Source of the DNA: Rhizopus sp. PT2906
Lineage: Eukaryota; Mucoromycota; Mucoromycetes; Mucorales; Rhizopodaceae
Assembly (NCBI GenBank): GCA_025529335.1
Contig: JAMYHX010000462.1
Location: 1 to 34,581, forward strand
Direction of reading: 5' to 3'
DNA length: 34,581 bases
A model generated the notes under the pieces. The model saw only the letters and a list, made by a program, of their open reading frames with translations. It did not search any database and was not told the DNA's origin. The position numbers and the translations under genes were made by a program. Below, one piece after another: positions 1 through 9,646 of the stretch (the stretch's first letter is position 1; every line of letters starts with the position of its first letter).

Positions 1-277
1 ATGGCATCATAGAAAGCAGATTCCGTGCCGGTTTATTGCCTGAAATTAAACAATTTTGCATACAAAGTAGCTCCAGGTGTTGTGCCAGCACAACTATAGC
101 AATAAATATTCTTTGTAAGCGAACTACTAGGGATCTTATCCTTCCGTATGTGTCCAATCACATATGAACCCAATCTTAGGGCGCCGTTACAATAACCATT
201 TGAACGTCAGTGCTCCTATCCTCAGATCGACGGTTCCTTATTCGACACTCATTGTCAGATCATGTATCACCTTTATC

Positions 278-301
278 TCAAGGTACCTGAAGGTACCTTG
301 A
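278..301. repeat. Perfect 10-bp inverted repeat (hairpin)
   Basis: TCAAGGTACC and its exact reverse complement are separated by the four bases TGAA. The arms contain two GGTACC palindromes. It lies in non-coding DNA upstream of the LTR-like leader. The pairing is seen directly; no function can be assigned. Confidence 0.75.
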
Positions 302-409
302 ACCAATAGATAAACCTCGATCAAGGGTTGTCCCAGTTCTTCCCATTCTACATGGATGCTTATAGGTCACATAACGATATCCAATTATTGTTATTATTCG
401 TAGATGTTA

Positions 410-620
410 AAAAGTATAAATACCATTGTTTTATTCATTGTAAATAAAGATAATCATATATTTCAGTCTCACTGACTTATAGTCCTTTTTCTATTCTTTT
501 TATTACTAGTTTTTGTCTCTTACCTTTGTATTTGGCAAAACATTTTTTTCAGTGAATTCTGCACTTATCTTTATTTACATCCACTCAACTTCTTTACCTT
601 ATCAATCTTTTATTTTTGCT
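410..620 (+). promoter_or_regulatory. LTR-like or promoter leader
   Basis: A TATA-like motif (GTATAAATA) near 414 is followed by an AATAAA-like stretch, then a long pyrimidine-rich tract leading to the ATG at 621. The 15-mer TTGTCTCTTACCTTT at 513-527 recurs at 34006-34020, also in a leader before a small ORF. This layout fits the 3' end of an LTR plus a retroelement leader, or simply a gene promoter with its 5' UTR. No LTR ends, target-site duplication or primer-binding site could be shown. Confidence 0.3.
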
Positions 621-746
621 ATGTCATCTTCTACCCCTATTACTTCTACTATCCAATCCGCTGTCAATTCTGTTGTCAGTGACGATCAAATGCAAGTCGA
701 CTCCTCTGTCGCAAGCTTCATAAACCTGAGCTACGGCTCCATATAA
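621..746 (+). pseudogene. Short Ser/Thr-rich ORF, possible gag start
   Basis: The ATG at 621 opens a 41-codon frame rich in Ser, Thr, Val and Gln (starting MSSSTPITSTIQSAV) that stops at 746. The same frame is open upstream to 513, but that part looks like leader sequence. Such a start resembles the first residues of retroelement gag-type proteins in Mucorales, although the match is only one of composition. Nothing after the stop extends it, so it would be a truncated relic. A chance ORF is the main alternative. Confidence 0.25.
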
Positions 747-939
747 AAAAAAATAATCCTTAAGTATCCGCAGCATAATCATCTTAGATTAGATAACTTT
801 ATCCGATGATTAGAAAAAGTATAGATAGACCTCCGTATTTTATTCAATAAAGGACAACTCACTTTTAGTCTCGTTAATCATTTGTTTATTTTCTTTAAAT
901 ACTTCATTGGGAGTGCGCCAAGAATCTCCCTTGAAAAAA

Positions 940-990
940 TGCAGTGCAAATGTGCAGTGCAAATGTGCAGTGCAAATGTGCAGTGCAAAT
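940..990. repeat. 13-bp minisatellite, four units
   Basis: The unit TGCAGTGCAAATG is repeated in tandem almost four times with no mismatches; the last copy lacks its final G. There are no spacers between units, so it is not a CRISPR array. The ORF running across it (944-1165) is a by-product of the repeat. Confidence 0.9.
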
Positions 991-1321
991 AGCAAAACCC
1001 AAAATTACTCACTTTTTTCGCTTTCAAATTTTTTCTTTTTCTTTTCTCTTTAATCATTTTGTCTCAATTAATAAACAGCAACATTCAAAGCCTTGCAAGT
1101 GCTTAAAAGTAGACTTTATAGACTTTTTATATGTCAACAAAAAGCAGCATGAGCAAAAGGAATAAAGTCAATCACTTCTTTAGTTATTACTTCAACATTT
1201 GTAACAATAATTCCAACATAAACAGCAATCTCTATAACAATGAATCTAACAATGAATACTTCAAGGATAATACATACTTTATTGATATAAAAATATAAGA
1301 ATAAATACAAGTATATAAATA
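991..1321. other. Non-coding AT-rich stretch
   Basis: I see no gene here. It holds pyrimidine-rich and ACAATAA-like simple sequence only. Confidence 0.5.
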
Positions 1322-1773
1322 TTATAAATGCATAGAGTAAGGAGTAATAACTTTATATAAATTCATTTCTTCTCTAAGTGCAACTACTAATCCCACTTGA
1401 CAAGCAGTTTTGATGATATCAACGATATACTTTCTTCTGTCTTCCTCATTGCCATGCAGCCCAACAACTGTAATACTACTGTCATAATGGCAACATCCGA
1501 TTGACCTGGTCATTTCAATAAAAGCAAGAGATCGTTCGACTCCATTGTGAACATGTTTGAAGAAGAATTGTATGAAATCAACGAATTTCCTATTTTAAAA
1601 AGGTAAATAACTTATGTACCTGCAAAATTGTTAAACTTACTTGTTGTTATAGCCATAGAATTTGACGATGTGATTGCCATGTTTAAATTCTTGGCGATAA
1701 TTGTAGTAGTAAACAGAGCTGTAGATAGTGCTGTTGATCCAAGCGCGGGCAGCAATGTATACGTTTATATCAA
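1322..1773 (-). pseudogene. C-terminal fragment of an unknown repeated protein
   Basis: Two minus-strand exons join in frame: 1773-1641 and 1589-1322, with a 51-nt intron bounded by GTAAGT and AATAG. The encoded text is aromatic-rich, contains YYYNYRQEFKHGNHIVKFYG and later FVDFIQFFFKHVHNG and LAFIEMTRSIG, and ends at a TAA. It has the character of a real protein, and I have the impression of a family repeated in Mucorales genomes, but I cannot name a domain or function. A further upstream piece around 1930-1863 (FQWLPCDHFLHSM) may belong to it, but it does not join in frame, which suggests truncation or decay. It abuts the plus-strand MULE relic, so the two probably met through insertion. 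Confidence 0.4.
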
Positions 1774-1928
1774 CTAGGGAATGACAAGAATGACAAATGG
1801 TATAAAAGAAGGGTAATATTTTTAAGCTATTATAAATTCTTAAATAAAAACTGATACTCACAATAACAACATAGAATGAAGAAAGTGATCACAAGGCAAC
1901 CATTGAAAGCATATCTTATAGAACTGAT

Positions 1929-2932
1929 ATGTATAAACAAACTCGAATTTACGGCAGGATACCATACTTGGTACAAAAAGTACATTCATTTGTTCTTGAT
2001 TGTATACTTTATGAGCTATTGGAAATCCAAGAATCAAAGTTTGAAATAACCTATATAGAAACTTGTCATTGTGCAGTAAGACTTCATTACAACTTGTTCT
2101 GTAGACACATTCTGTCAACTGAAAAAGAAAAAATTCCGCTATCTGTAATAGTCAGACGATGGTATATTAATTACAATAAAAGAAACAATGGCAAATACAA
2201 AATATGTTGAATAAAAATCGCATGATAATGAATATTGTATGCCATATAATTGAAGCAAAAGAACTAGAAGTTCAAAAAATAAAAGTAGTTGAGGAGGACG
2301 TGTGTGAAAAACCAAAAATGCTTAAGAACAAGAAATTACGCAAGCTGACTCAGAGTCACTCCTAGAAGAAGATGCATATGAAGCTTTGTGTACTATACAA
2401 GCTGATTCTCAAAGCGAAGTTGGCGCATTTGATCTAAGTACTGTGTCAGATACCGTACCACTCTTGGAAGAAGAGGGAAAAGATATTAAAGTAGAAAGCT
2501 TTTTGCAAGATGATACTGCTGAAGGTTTCAAAGATCAAGGCATATAACCATATGATTTGAATGGATTCTACAAAGATACACTCAGTGTGAAGAAAACTAG
2601 TCTGGGCTCACGTCTTCTCTTTCATAAGATAAATCCATTTAATACAGTTTCTTCCACCGCCACTTTATCCAACTTCATAAAAGCTTTGAAGCTTTTTGAG
2701 TCCTTCGCTTCTACACAGGATAAACAAGATATGATTGATAACTTTGAAAAAGCAATTGCAGAAAAGCAGGCAAAAAACCTGAACAATGTACGTCCGCCTG
2801 TTGTAAACGAAAAAAAAATCAAATGATGACCAAAAGGAACGAAGCGTAGAGATATACTGTTAGAACGAATTGAAAAGAATGAAGCGAAGAAAGCGAAACA
2901 TGAGGCGAGAAAGAATAAGCAGCATGAGAAGT
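1929..2932 (+). pseudogene. MULE (Mutator-like) transposase relic, SWIM end
   Basis: The plus strand at 1929-2210 encodes a SWIM-type zinc finger: Cys46-x-Cys48, nine residues, then Cys58-x-His60 (CRHIL), followed by IPLSVIVRRWYI. This is the usual C-terminal arrangement of MULE and FAR1-like transposases. After a disordered acidic stretch with stops (about 2220-2550), the frame at 2557-2826 ends near RPPVVNEKK. The reading then resumes in another frame as PKGTKRRDILLERIEKNE and a basic tail up to about 2930, matching the RP-KGTKR tail seen after SWIM in such transposases. The break falls at an A-run near 2810-2820. The catalytic DDE part is missing. Mobile-element origin is inferred from family knowledge; the frameshift and stops are seen directly. 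Confidence 0.5.
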
Positions 2933-3002
2933 AAAGCTCAAACAGTTTAATATCAAGAGCAAATTCCTTCATAGTTTTTTATATTAATGTATTATCCGTT
3001 GC

Positions 3003-3838
3003 TAAGATCTGGAATCATTAAAGATTAGAATTAAGCTGTTCAGTGTTTTAGACATCAAGGATTCCCAGAAGAGTAAAATGACCTTGGTACTCAATACAAT
3101 TGCAGATGGCAATTGTGGGTTTAGGTGTATTGCACACGCAATATATGGCGACGAAAACTTTCGCATGAGAGCTAAGCGAGAAATGAAGGAATGGTTCGAC
3201 TTGCACAAACATGGAATATACAAAGTTATACACTCTTTTCGGAAAGTAAATTCGCCTGTGATCGAAAATAAATACACCCATGGTGAGAACAAAATTCATG
3301 TTGTATGAAATGTAAATTCGTCGTCGCCAAGAATATTTTCGTAATATTAACAGGTGGGCTCTGTCTTGGAGTTGAAATTAACTCTCTCTCTCTTTTGACA
3401 TGATGTCGTTTTATTCAAACATATTTTTCTTTGTCGTCTTTTTACGCAAATAATTTTTTTATTTTATGACAACATTTTATAAAATTAATGTCAATAATTA
3501 ATAAAAATACAGTACATGCAATGTACTTTCTTCTGAACTGGATGCTGAAGTAATTTGTAGATAAAATGAACATTGCCGATGCAGAAAGAATTCTTAGCAA
3601 TTACGATCCTGCTCCTCCACTCAACTGTTGGTTGACTCTCTGGATTGTTCGCAATTAGTTGCAGATGTATATAATAGATCTGTAGCTGTATGCTCTGAAA
3701 CAGCAGGCAATATACTGTACCTGCCATTCCGATCTGAACCACCTTAGGCCATTAGGCCAATCATGTTCCTTAGGCAAGCCGAAATGCAGCACTGGTATTT
3801 GATTAATTTTGAAACAAAGTACAGGAAGTTAATTTAAC
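3003..3838 (+). pseudogene. OTU-type cysteine protease relic
   Basis: After the TAA at 3003-3005, the frame continues through IADGNCGFRCIAHAIYG, the OTU catalytic Cys motif (DGNCGFR), and stops at 3308. OTU-like text resumes after a possible acceptor (TTTGTAG at about 3560): ILSNYDPAPPLNCW, then in a shifted frame LVADVYNRSVAV and ILYLPFRSEPP. It ends with MQHWYLINFETK, whose His fits the second catalytic residue. OTU proteins hydrolyse ubiquitin linkages, and OTU domains travel with some MULE elements, which fits the neighbour upstream. The middle is either a 250-nt intron or a broken region. At least one frameshift lies between 3650 and 3780, so I call it non-functional. The minus-strand ORFs here are shadows. 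Confidence 0.5.
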
Positions 3839-5497
3839 CACAATTGTCGCCATTGAGCCAATATGTATAAAAAACGGCATAAAATACAATAGCATTTTAT
3901 GTAAATAAAGGGAAACACTACATACACGAAAAAAATATTCACGACAAAGTGGCTAATGTTACGAGCGCTACTCTGGGGAGCTATCTATGCTGTCTCTACA
4001 ATTTCATACGACAAAAATCTCTACCTTACCTAAGGCTGTCCAGTGGAAATATCCATTAATGTAAAATATACCTGAATTGATCTTGGTTCTTTATTGATCA
4101 AATTGACAACATAAAATTAAGATAAATAAATAACAGCATCTTTTTTATCTTTTTCTTCTTGAAAAGAAATAATCAAGATGGTAGCTTTATAAACTCACGT
4201 TTAGCGTGGCGTCACACATGGAAAAGTTTTGTTGGGCAATATCATAGATAGTGGATAAAAGTAGCGCCAGTAGAATTAATCTAACTTTTGGTGAATTTTT
4301 TCGTGCATGTAGTGTTTTCCTAAATAAATGAAGGTACAAATTACTCGCACATCGATAGAAAAATGATAATTTCAGACAACAAATGAGACAACAAAATAAT
4401 GATAAAAGAGGGCCTATCAGAAGCAAAAGAATGAGTAAAGAAATGATTAGTAAATCAATGATTAAAATGATATTAAATACTTATATTATAAAGAAGAGAA
4501 TTTATGAGAAAAAGAGAAGCAAGAAAAGTGAATAAAGTTAAAAAAGATTATTAATATCTTACCCAAAGTGCATCAAGTAGGGCTGGCGGTAACTGCCTCG
4601 AAAAAGTAAGAGAAGAGAAAAAAAAAAGAACGAGAGAGAGGATGGGACCAAAGTTTGATTCTTACCAAACTATCCCCAGCCAATGTCATGTAATGGTTTA
4701 TAAGACACAAGACAAAAAATCATTATTAATCTTTATTCTGAGGTAAAGACAGAAGGAACATGCAAATAAACTAGTGATCTACTATTTATAGTTGCTATCA
4801 AATGGCTGGTAAGCCACTATTCTAAGCGTGGATTATAATTGCCGAGGATATGATCAACTAATGATTCCTGAGTTCATAAAGAAAACTTTTAATCCGTCCT
4901 TGACACTGATCTTATTGTTCATTTCATGATTTGAGTTATGATATTGCTTTATCATAAGAAGGATTATCTTTTAAAGTGTATCCTTTTATATAAAGAAGTA
5001 ATGATTTATATTCAAGGGAGAGATTCTATTTAAGTTGGCTTGTCACTAAAAGTGTGTACACGTAATCTTATAATGTATGAATTTACTCTATTCATACCGA
5101 CTACAGTCGTTTATCTCAATGTCAGTCATAAGTAAACATTGTTTTACGACAGCCAACATCGGATTAGCTTCGAAGGGCAATCTATACAGTATTTCCAGAA
5201 AGTAATGTTGCAAAAATTGAATTTTTACAATACAAAGTATACAGGAATGCGACATTAATTTTTAAAAACACTGTAATACTACATATCAGTTTCTTACAAG
5301 TGCTCCCTTAAATAGAGACCTAGTCAGCTAAGGGAAATTTGTAATTTACTTTTCAAGTAAGTTCAACTCTAACTGGAGTGATATTTCCTTACCTTTTTTA
5401 GGCAAGCCGTAAAAGGAAATTCAGGAGAAGTGAAGTTAGTTTTGAGACTAATAGAGATAATTGTCCAAACTGTTTCTTTTACTTGTAACAATTTAAA
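3839..5497. other. Gene-poor interval
   Basis: There is no convincing gene in about 1.6 kb. A minus-strand frame at 4426-4187 is hydrophobic and ends at a consensus donor (GTGAGT at 4200-4195), so an exon of a membrane protein cannot be excluded, but no partner exon was found. A purine-rich tract lies at 4594-4640. Confidence 0.4.
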
Positions 5498-5513
5498 TTC
5501 CTTTTTCAAGGAA
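5498..5513 (-). repeat. 6-bp hairpin with GAAA loop at the Fanzor 3' end
   Basis: On the minus strand TTCCTT-GAAA-AAGGAA forms a perfect stem with a GNRA-type tetraloop. It overlaps the stop codon of the decayed Fanzor gene. TnpB and Fanzor elements keep their guide-RNA scaffold at this end, so the position is suggestive, but the stem is short and could be chance. Confidence 0.4.
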
Positions 5514-8245
5514 AACCGTGTTTAATACGGGCGATTTGTGAATTAAATATGAGTCTAAACTCTGGAATAAGCTTAAGGCCTCCCCAAACCTTTCCAGATT
5601 GCAATAGAGATTTCATCATATTCTTTGCAGCGTTGACATCACGTTGCCATAATGTATTATATGTTTTACAGACAAGCACACTACCACCTTTGACGCCACT
5701 CACACTATCCAAAGTATCAGTCTCACACCAACGACAATTTCTTAAGGTTTTGAACTCATCAATTGGCACAACAAGAAGGTCACCAGCATCTTCTCTTTTT
5801 CAAGCAGCGCCACATGATACCAGCAGCACCGCAGCGTAAGCCTTTCAATTTCATTATGCTTTTTCCCCAACATACCATTCTCAAAGACAACAAGTGGAAC
5901 ATTGGGCCTGTCTTCTTCTTCAAATTTCAAAGGTTTTCATTTATTTCTCCTAGTAAAGTATATGAAATGAGTAGGTTTATTCTAACACATAAAACTGTAG
6001 TTATTAATTTACTTCTTGTACTGTTGTTGCCTATTCTTTCCTTTCTTCTTTTTGTTTTTGTGCAGTCGCTTCTTTTTTGTCCTTCTTTTTAAAACGCTTT
6101 TTCCTAATGTATTTAGCACCGCCGTTTAATAGCATATTGACCATCATTTCAGGAGCTGTTTGTTTGCCTTGGTATAAATTAAACTGATATTAGCAGTATT
6201 AAAGCCATAAAAAGTGAACAACCTATCCATGTTTGAAAGCATGTGATCTGCAAATCGTAGAAAAGAAATATTTTTAGCAGTTTTCGCTGTAGGTGTAGCA
6301 GCCTCAATTGCAGTGATACCTGCCGTATCCTTCTCTGTTGCAACTTCTTTGTATACACCATGGAACCTGCTAAATGATAATTTTCCTTCGAAGTACAGCG
6401 CCTTATTTCATGTTGGTCTTCATCTAAACCCATAGCAGTCGTATACACTGTTTTTCTGCCGGGGTATAGAAAACTTGTCCTATATAATTGAGTAATTTCA
6501 TCTATTGAAAAGTCATCAACGCCCAAGTTATGATTTTGTATCAAGGTATCATCTCCGTTTGCGTCAAATGTCCTTCTGTAAAATATGAAATCTACACAAA
6601 ATCCATCAGATCTGACAATGTTGCCAAACAGCACCTTATTTTTTTCATTGGGTATCAATTCTTCCATTCTATATATAGTCAAAGTTAGTTCATACATTTT
6701 TCTTAATTGTATTCCAATAAAATGCTTCTATATTTTACACACGTTCTTCAATACGCTAAAGTTGAATACTTTTTGAAACAATTCAAGTTGATTAACATAA
6801 CCCCTTGGTAATCGTTCCCCCACAAAAACAGAGTGCGTTTGCACTAATGGTCACAAATCGCCAGCGTACTGAGGGCTTTGGTAAAATAATCTTGGAAGAG
6901 GAAGACGCCGAACATCGAAAGGATGGTACTGAGAGTGTTTATATTCATATTTGTTCAAAACATATTCAAGGCATTTATATGTCCTTTCGGAGGCAGAGGA
7001 TAGAGTAATAAGTGATATTCTTTGATTAATCAAGGCTCTAACTGGTTCACATTCTTAGTTCACACGGTCTCTTAACATATCTTCTGTTGAATTTGCTTAT
7101 AAAACTACATTGTTTGGCCATATTGGTTCGCCTTGGTGTACATATTAATAGCAGTAGTCTTTAACAGTTATTTCAAGGCTTTTAGGATCCATCGACTAAC
7201 AAGTAGATACTATTTTTCAGAAAAAAAATACACTTCTTATATACATCACTTACCATAAAGATGCTTTGAAGACGATGATACAAAGAAGATAAAAGGCGTG
7301 ATTCAAAATGTTCCACCATGTTATTAGATAACTAGTAGCCAGCTCTGTACATGCTTCCGCCAAGCATTACGAAGTTCCTCCTGCAATTTGTTGATGGTAT
7401 ACGACAAAACTATATTGAGATTGGAATGCGTTCCAGACCGCCATCATGTTTAGTGGTATATTTGTGCTGGTTGTAACTCTCTTTGCATTAACCAATTGAC
7501 AGACAGAGTACCAAAATTGTTGTTGAAAAATACAATGTGGAATATCATTATCAAGCTCTTGTTGAGAGCGAAGTGTAATGTAATAACTTACAAATATTTG
7601 TGCACGGAATACTATATTTCTTACATCTTTGCAAGCAGAAACGATGATGGGCTTCAGGGTGTTTACATACTGATCTGCTACACATTTATCCATAGGAAGC
7701 TTTCTTGTAAATGGCCGGTATTTCTGGCCAAGGTTTTTGTTAAATACTTCTTGTTTGCTAGAGATATGGTACTTGTAACTGGGAGACCTTGCTGATTTGT
7801 GTCCCTTTTCATGACACCTTTTGCATGTATCTTTGTTATCAGTAGTAGCAGTTTTTCTTTTTTTTTTTTTTTTTTATCTCGTTTGATGTCGTTGCTTTGT
7901 TTTCTTTTTTTATCTGATATTCCAACTTTGTGGTCAAAGAATGTTATTAAGCAAGACTTAAAAGATCATGCAACATGAGGATTTACCATCATCAGCACTA
8001 GCTTGCTTGTAAAGTTTACATTTAAAATAACTCTTGGAAAAATGACAAACTTCTCCACAGTTTTTGCAAACACTTGTAGATGCAGAGCTTTCACCTTATT
8101 TAAAAAATGCGTTAAATAAAAATGTATCACAGTACCCTTTGATTGTATTTGCAGGAAATATATATTTACCTTCGCCTGATGCTGCAGCTGTGGCCCTTTT
8201 TTCTTTGACAGAACGAATTTTGTTTAGTATTATTGCTTTGTACAT
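5506..8245 (-). pseudogene. Decayed Fanzor (eukaryotic TnpB-like) gene with zinc knuckles
   Basis: The minus strand reads as one long multi-exon gene. In order it shows: a start exon (MYKAIILNKIRSVKEKR, ATG at 8245) and an in-frame intron to CKNCGEVCHF; a second knuckle CKRCHEKGHKSARS near 7800; a conserved block (DQYVNTLKPIIVSACKDV, 7690-7367); INQRISLITLSSASERT (about 7030-6850); the RuvC-I region (LYPGRKTVYTTAMG, about 6470); a linker with APEMMVNMLLNGGAKY (about 6130); RPNVPLVVFENGMLGK (about 5890); and the zinc ribbon with CRWC, CKTY and the RuvC-III motif RDVNAAKNM (about 5640). Fanzors are RNA-guided DNA nucleases of eukaryotic transposons. This copy is dead: stops occur at about 6840 and 7370, frameshifts at about 5750, 6150 and 7310, the usual Asp of D-PGRK is Tyr, and the second CxxC has lost a Cys. 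The family call is from memory of motifs. Confidence 0.7.
7858..7875. repeat. T18 homopolymer inside the Fanzor relic
   Basis: A run of 18 T on the plus strand reads as a lysine run on the coding strand, just before the second zinc knuckle. Length change in this run alone would shift the frame. Confidence 0.85.
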
Positions 8246-8936
8246 TGTATTTCTTTTTATATATTAAGGGAAAAAGAAAGAGGAAAAGCTAGTTCTGTTA
8301 TGATTATTGATCTATCATTAGAGTTCAGCTGATATATAGTATTTGCTTGGATACGTATTCTAGTTATCATCAGGTCTTGTAAAATAGTTCTATTATTGGT
8401 TTGGAAATTCGAAAAAAACTTGATGATAATTACCATAGCTTGCAGAATCCATAATGGAATGATTGTACATTATTTTTATACATGATGAAGCATATCTTTA
8501 TTCATATGTGGCTTCTTAACAATAAAAATTAGACCGTTTGTGTGATTTTGACTTCAGGTGATGAATCCATCTATGTAAAGTAGACTTTTGGATGAAATGA
8601 ATCTCCATTAAATCCTTTACTAAAAATGAGAAAAGATTCATTCATTTATATTAAAGAGGATGTGTTAAATTGCTATTAATAATGGAACGTTTCTCTAGCT
8701 CAAGGGATGGCTTTCTCACCTTTAAAATAAGTTGTCAGAACATGAACTTCGTTACATCGTCTGAATTTAAAGTGTAAAAACTGTTATTTTTTCCCCTCTT
8801 GTTACACGAAATCGTCGATATCTCAATAACAGAAACATAACAGAAAAATTAAATTTCTCTTTGCCAACAAGACCTCTAATAAGCACGTCTTTTTTATTAT
8901 TATTACAGAATAGACATTAAGTGGAAATAACATTTC
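8246..8936. other. Intergenic, divergent promoter region
   Basis: Non-coding DNA separates the Fanzor relic start from the R3HCC1-like gene. A TTATTATTACAG sequence at about 8897-8908 could be the acceptor of a 5'-UTR intron of the right-hand gene. No protein motif was seen. Confidence 0.4.
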
Positions 8937-9612
8937 ATGTCAACAGAGAACTTGAAGAAAAAGGATCTTGATTCAAGACAAGTATACATTCCTATACACA
9001 AACGTAAGGAAATGGTAGAAAAGAATACCACAAAAACTTCGTCTACTACTGAAGAATGTAATCAACAACCTAAACAAAATGCAAACATAAAGAGAAAAGG
9101 CAGAGGGCAATTCAAAGCACCAGAAATTACCCATACTTGTATAAATATACAAACTTCACCAAACATTGATAATGAGGTATACATTCCCCAAAAAGACTCC
9201 AAGCTTGATCACTAATCAGTTCTTAATCGAGTAGGCAGAAAGTAATGATGCTACAAAAGACAGTTCTCAAGAGGATCAAGATATAAATAAAATAACGTCA
9301 ATGATGAAAGACACAAGTTTAAACGAAGAGCGTAAGTATAAAATATTGCTTGATCGCAAATATATATCTTACACAACGCTCAGCTTCAAGAAAAGAAACG
9401 CGTAGACCACGGACTACAAATGTGGTAGCCAGAAGATTAATTGGACATGCTCTAGGAATAAAAATTACCAAAACTCCTGACCAGAAACAGGTAGATGATG
9501 CTTTATTACGTACGACTAGAGGTAAGTGAGTTAACAGTAAAGCAACAATTGACTAACATAAATGATAGAGAAACATAAACAAGAAAAGGAATTTATGAAT
9601 GATAAAAAATGA
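8937..9612 (+). CDS. R3HCC1/R3HCC1L-like protein (172 aa)
   Basis: Four exons join in frame: 8937-9176, 9235-9331, 9384-9521 and 9569-9612, with GT-AG introns and branch-like CTAAT or CTAAC motifs. The total is 519 nt. The N-terminus holds SRQVYIPIHKRKE, resembling the short YxP exon-junction-complex binding motif at the start of animal R3HCC1 proteins (ALYVPKARR type). The middle is polar and acidic. The C-terminus holds RPRTTNVVARRLIGHALGIK followed by a charged helix, which I recall as a conserved tail of R3HCC1L-like proteins. A role in mRNA metabolism is therefore only inferred. The first intron (9177-9234) starts GTATAC and, if retained, encodes a second VYIPQK before a stop at 9215. 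The family assignment is moderate; the exon chain is well supported. The stop lies 34 nt from the stop of the convergent hydrolase gene. Confidence 0.6.
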
Positions 9613-9646
9613 TGATTAAATTAGTTTATTTGTATATAGTATATCA

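Noticed and set aside
940..990. Possible CRISPR array
   Set aside because: The units are contiguous 13-mers without spacers, in a fungal genome.
2622..2972. 116-codon minus-strand ORF
   Set aside because: It is antisense to the MULE tail, whose plus-strand text is protein-like. This frame is Phe/Ser-rich shadow sequence.
3002..3299. Two minus-strand ORFs
   Set aside because: Both are shadows of the OTU relic, whose DGNCGFR motif lies on the plus strand.
3491..3742. 83-codon minus-strand ORF
   Set aside because: It is antisense to the second half of the OTU relic (ILSNYDPAPP, YLPFRSEPP).
4187..4426. Hydrophobic minus-strand ORF ending at a consensus donor
   Set aside because: No partner exon, start context or family motif was found, so it is not called as a gene.
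7496..7795. 99-codon plus-strand ORF
   Set aside because: It is antisense to the conserved N-terminal block of the Fanzor relic.
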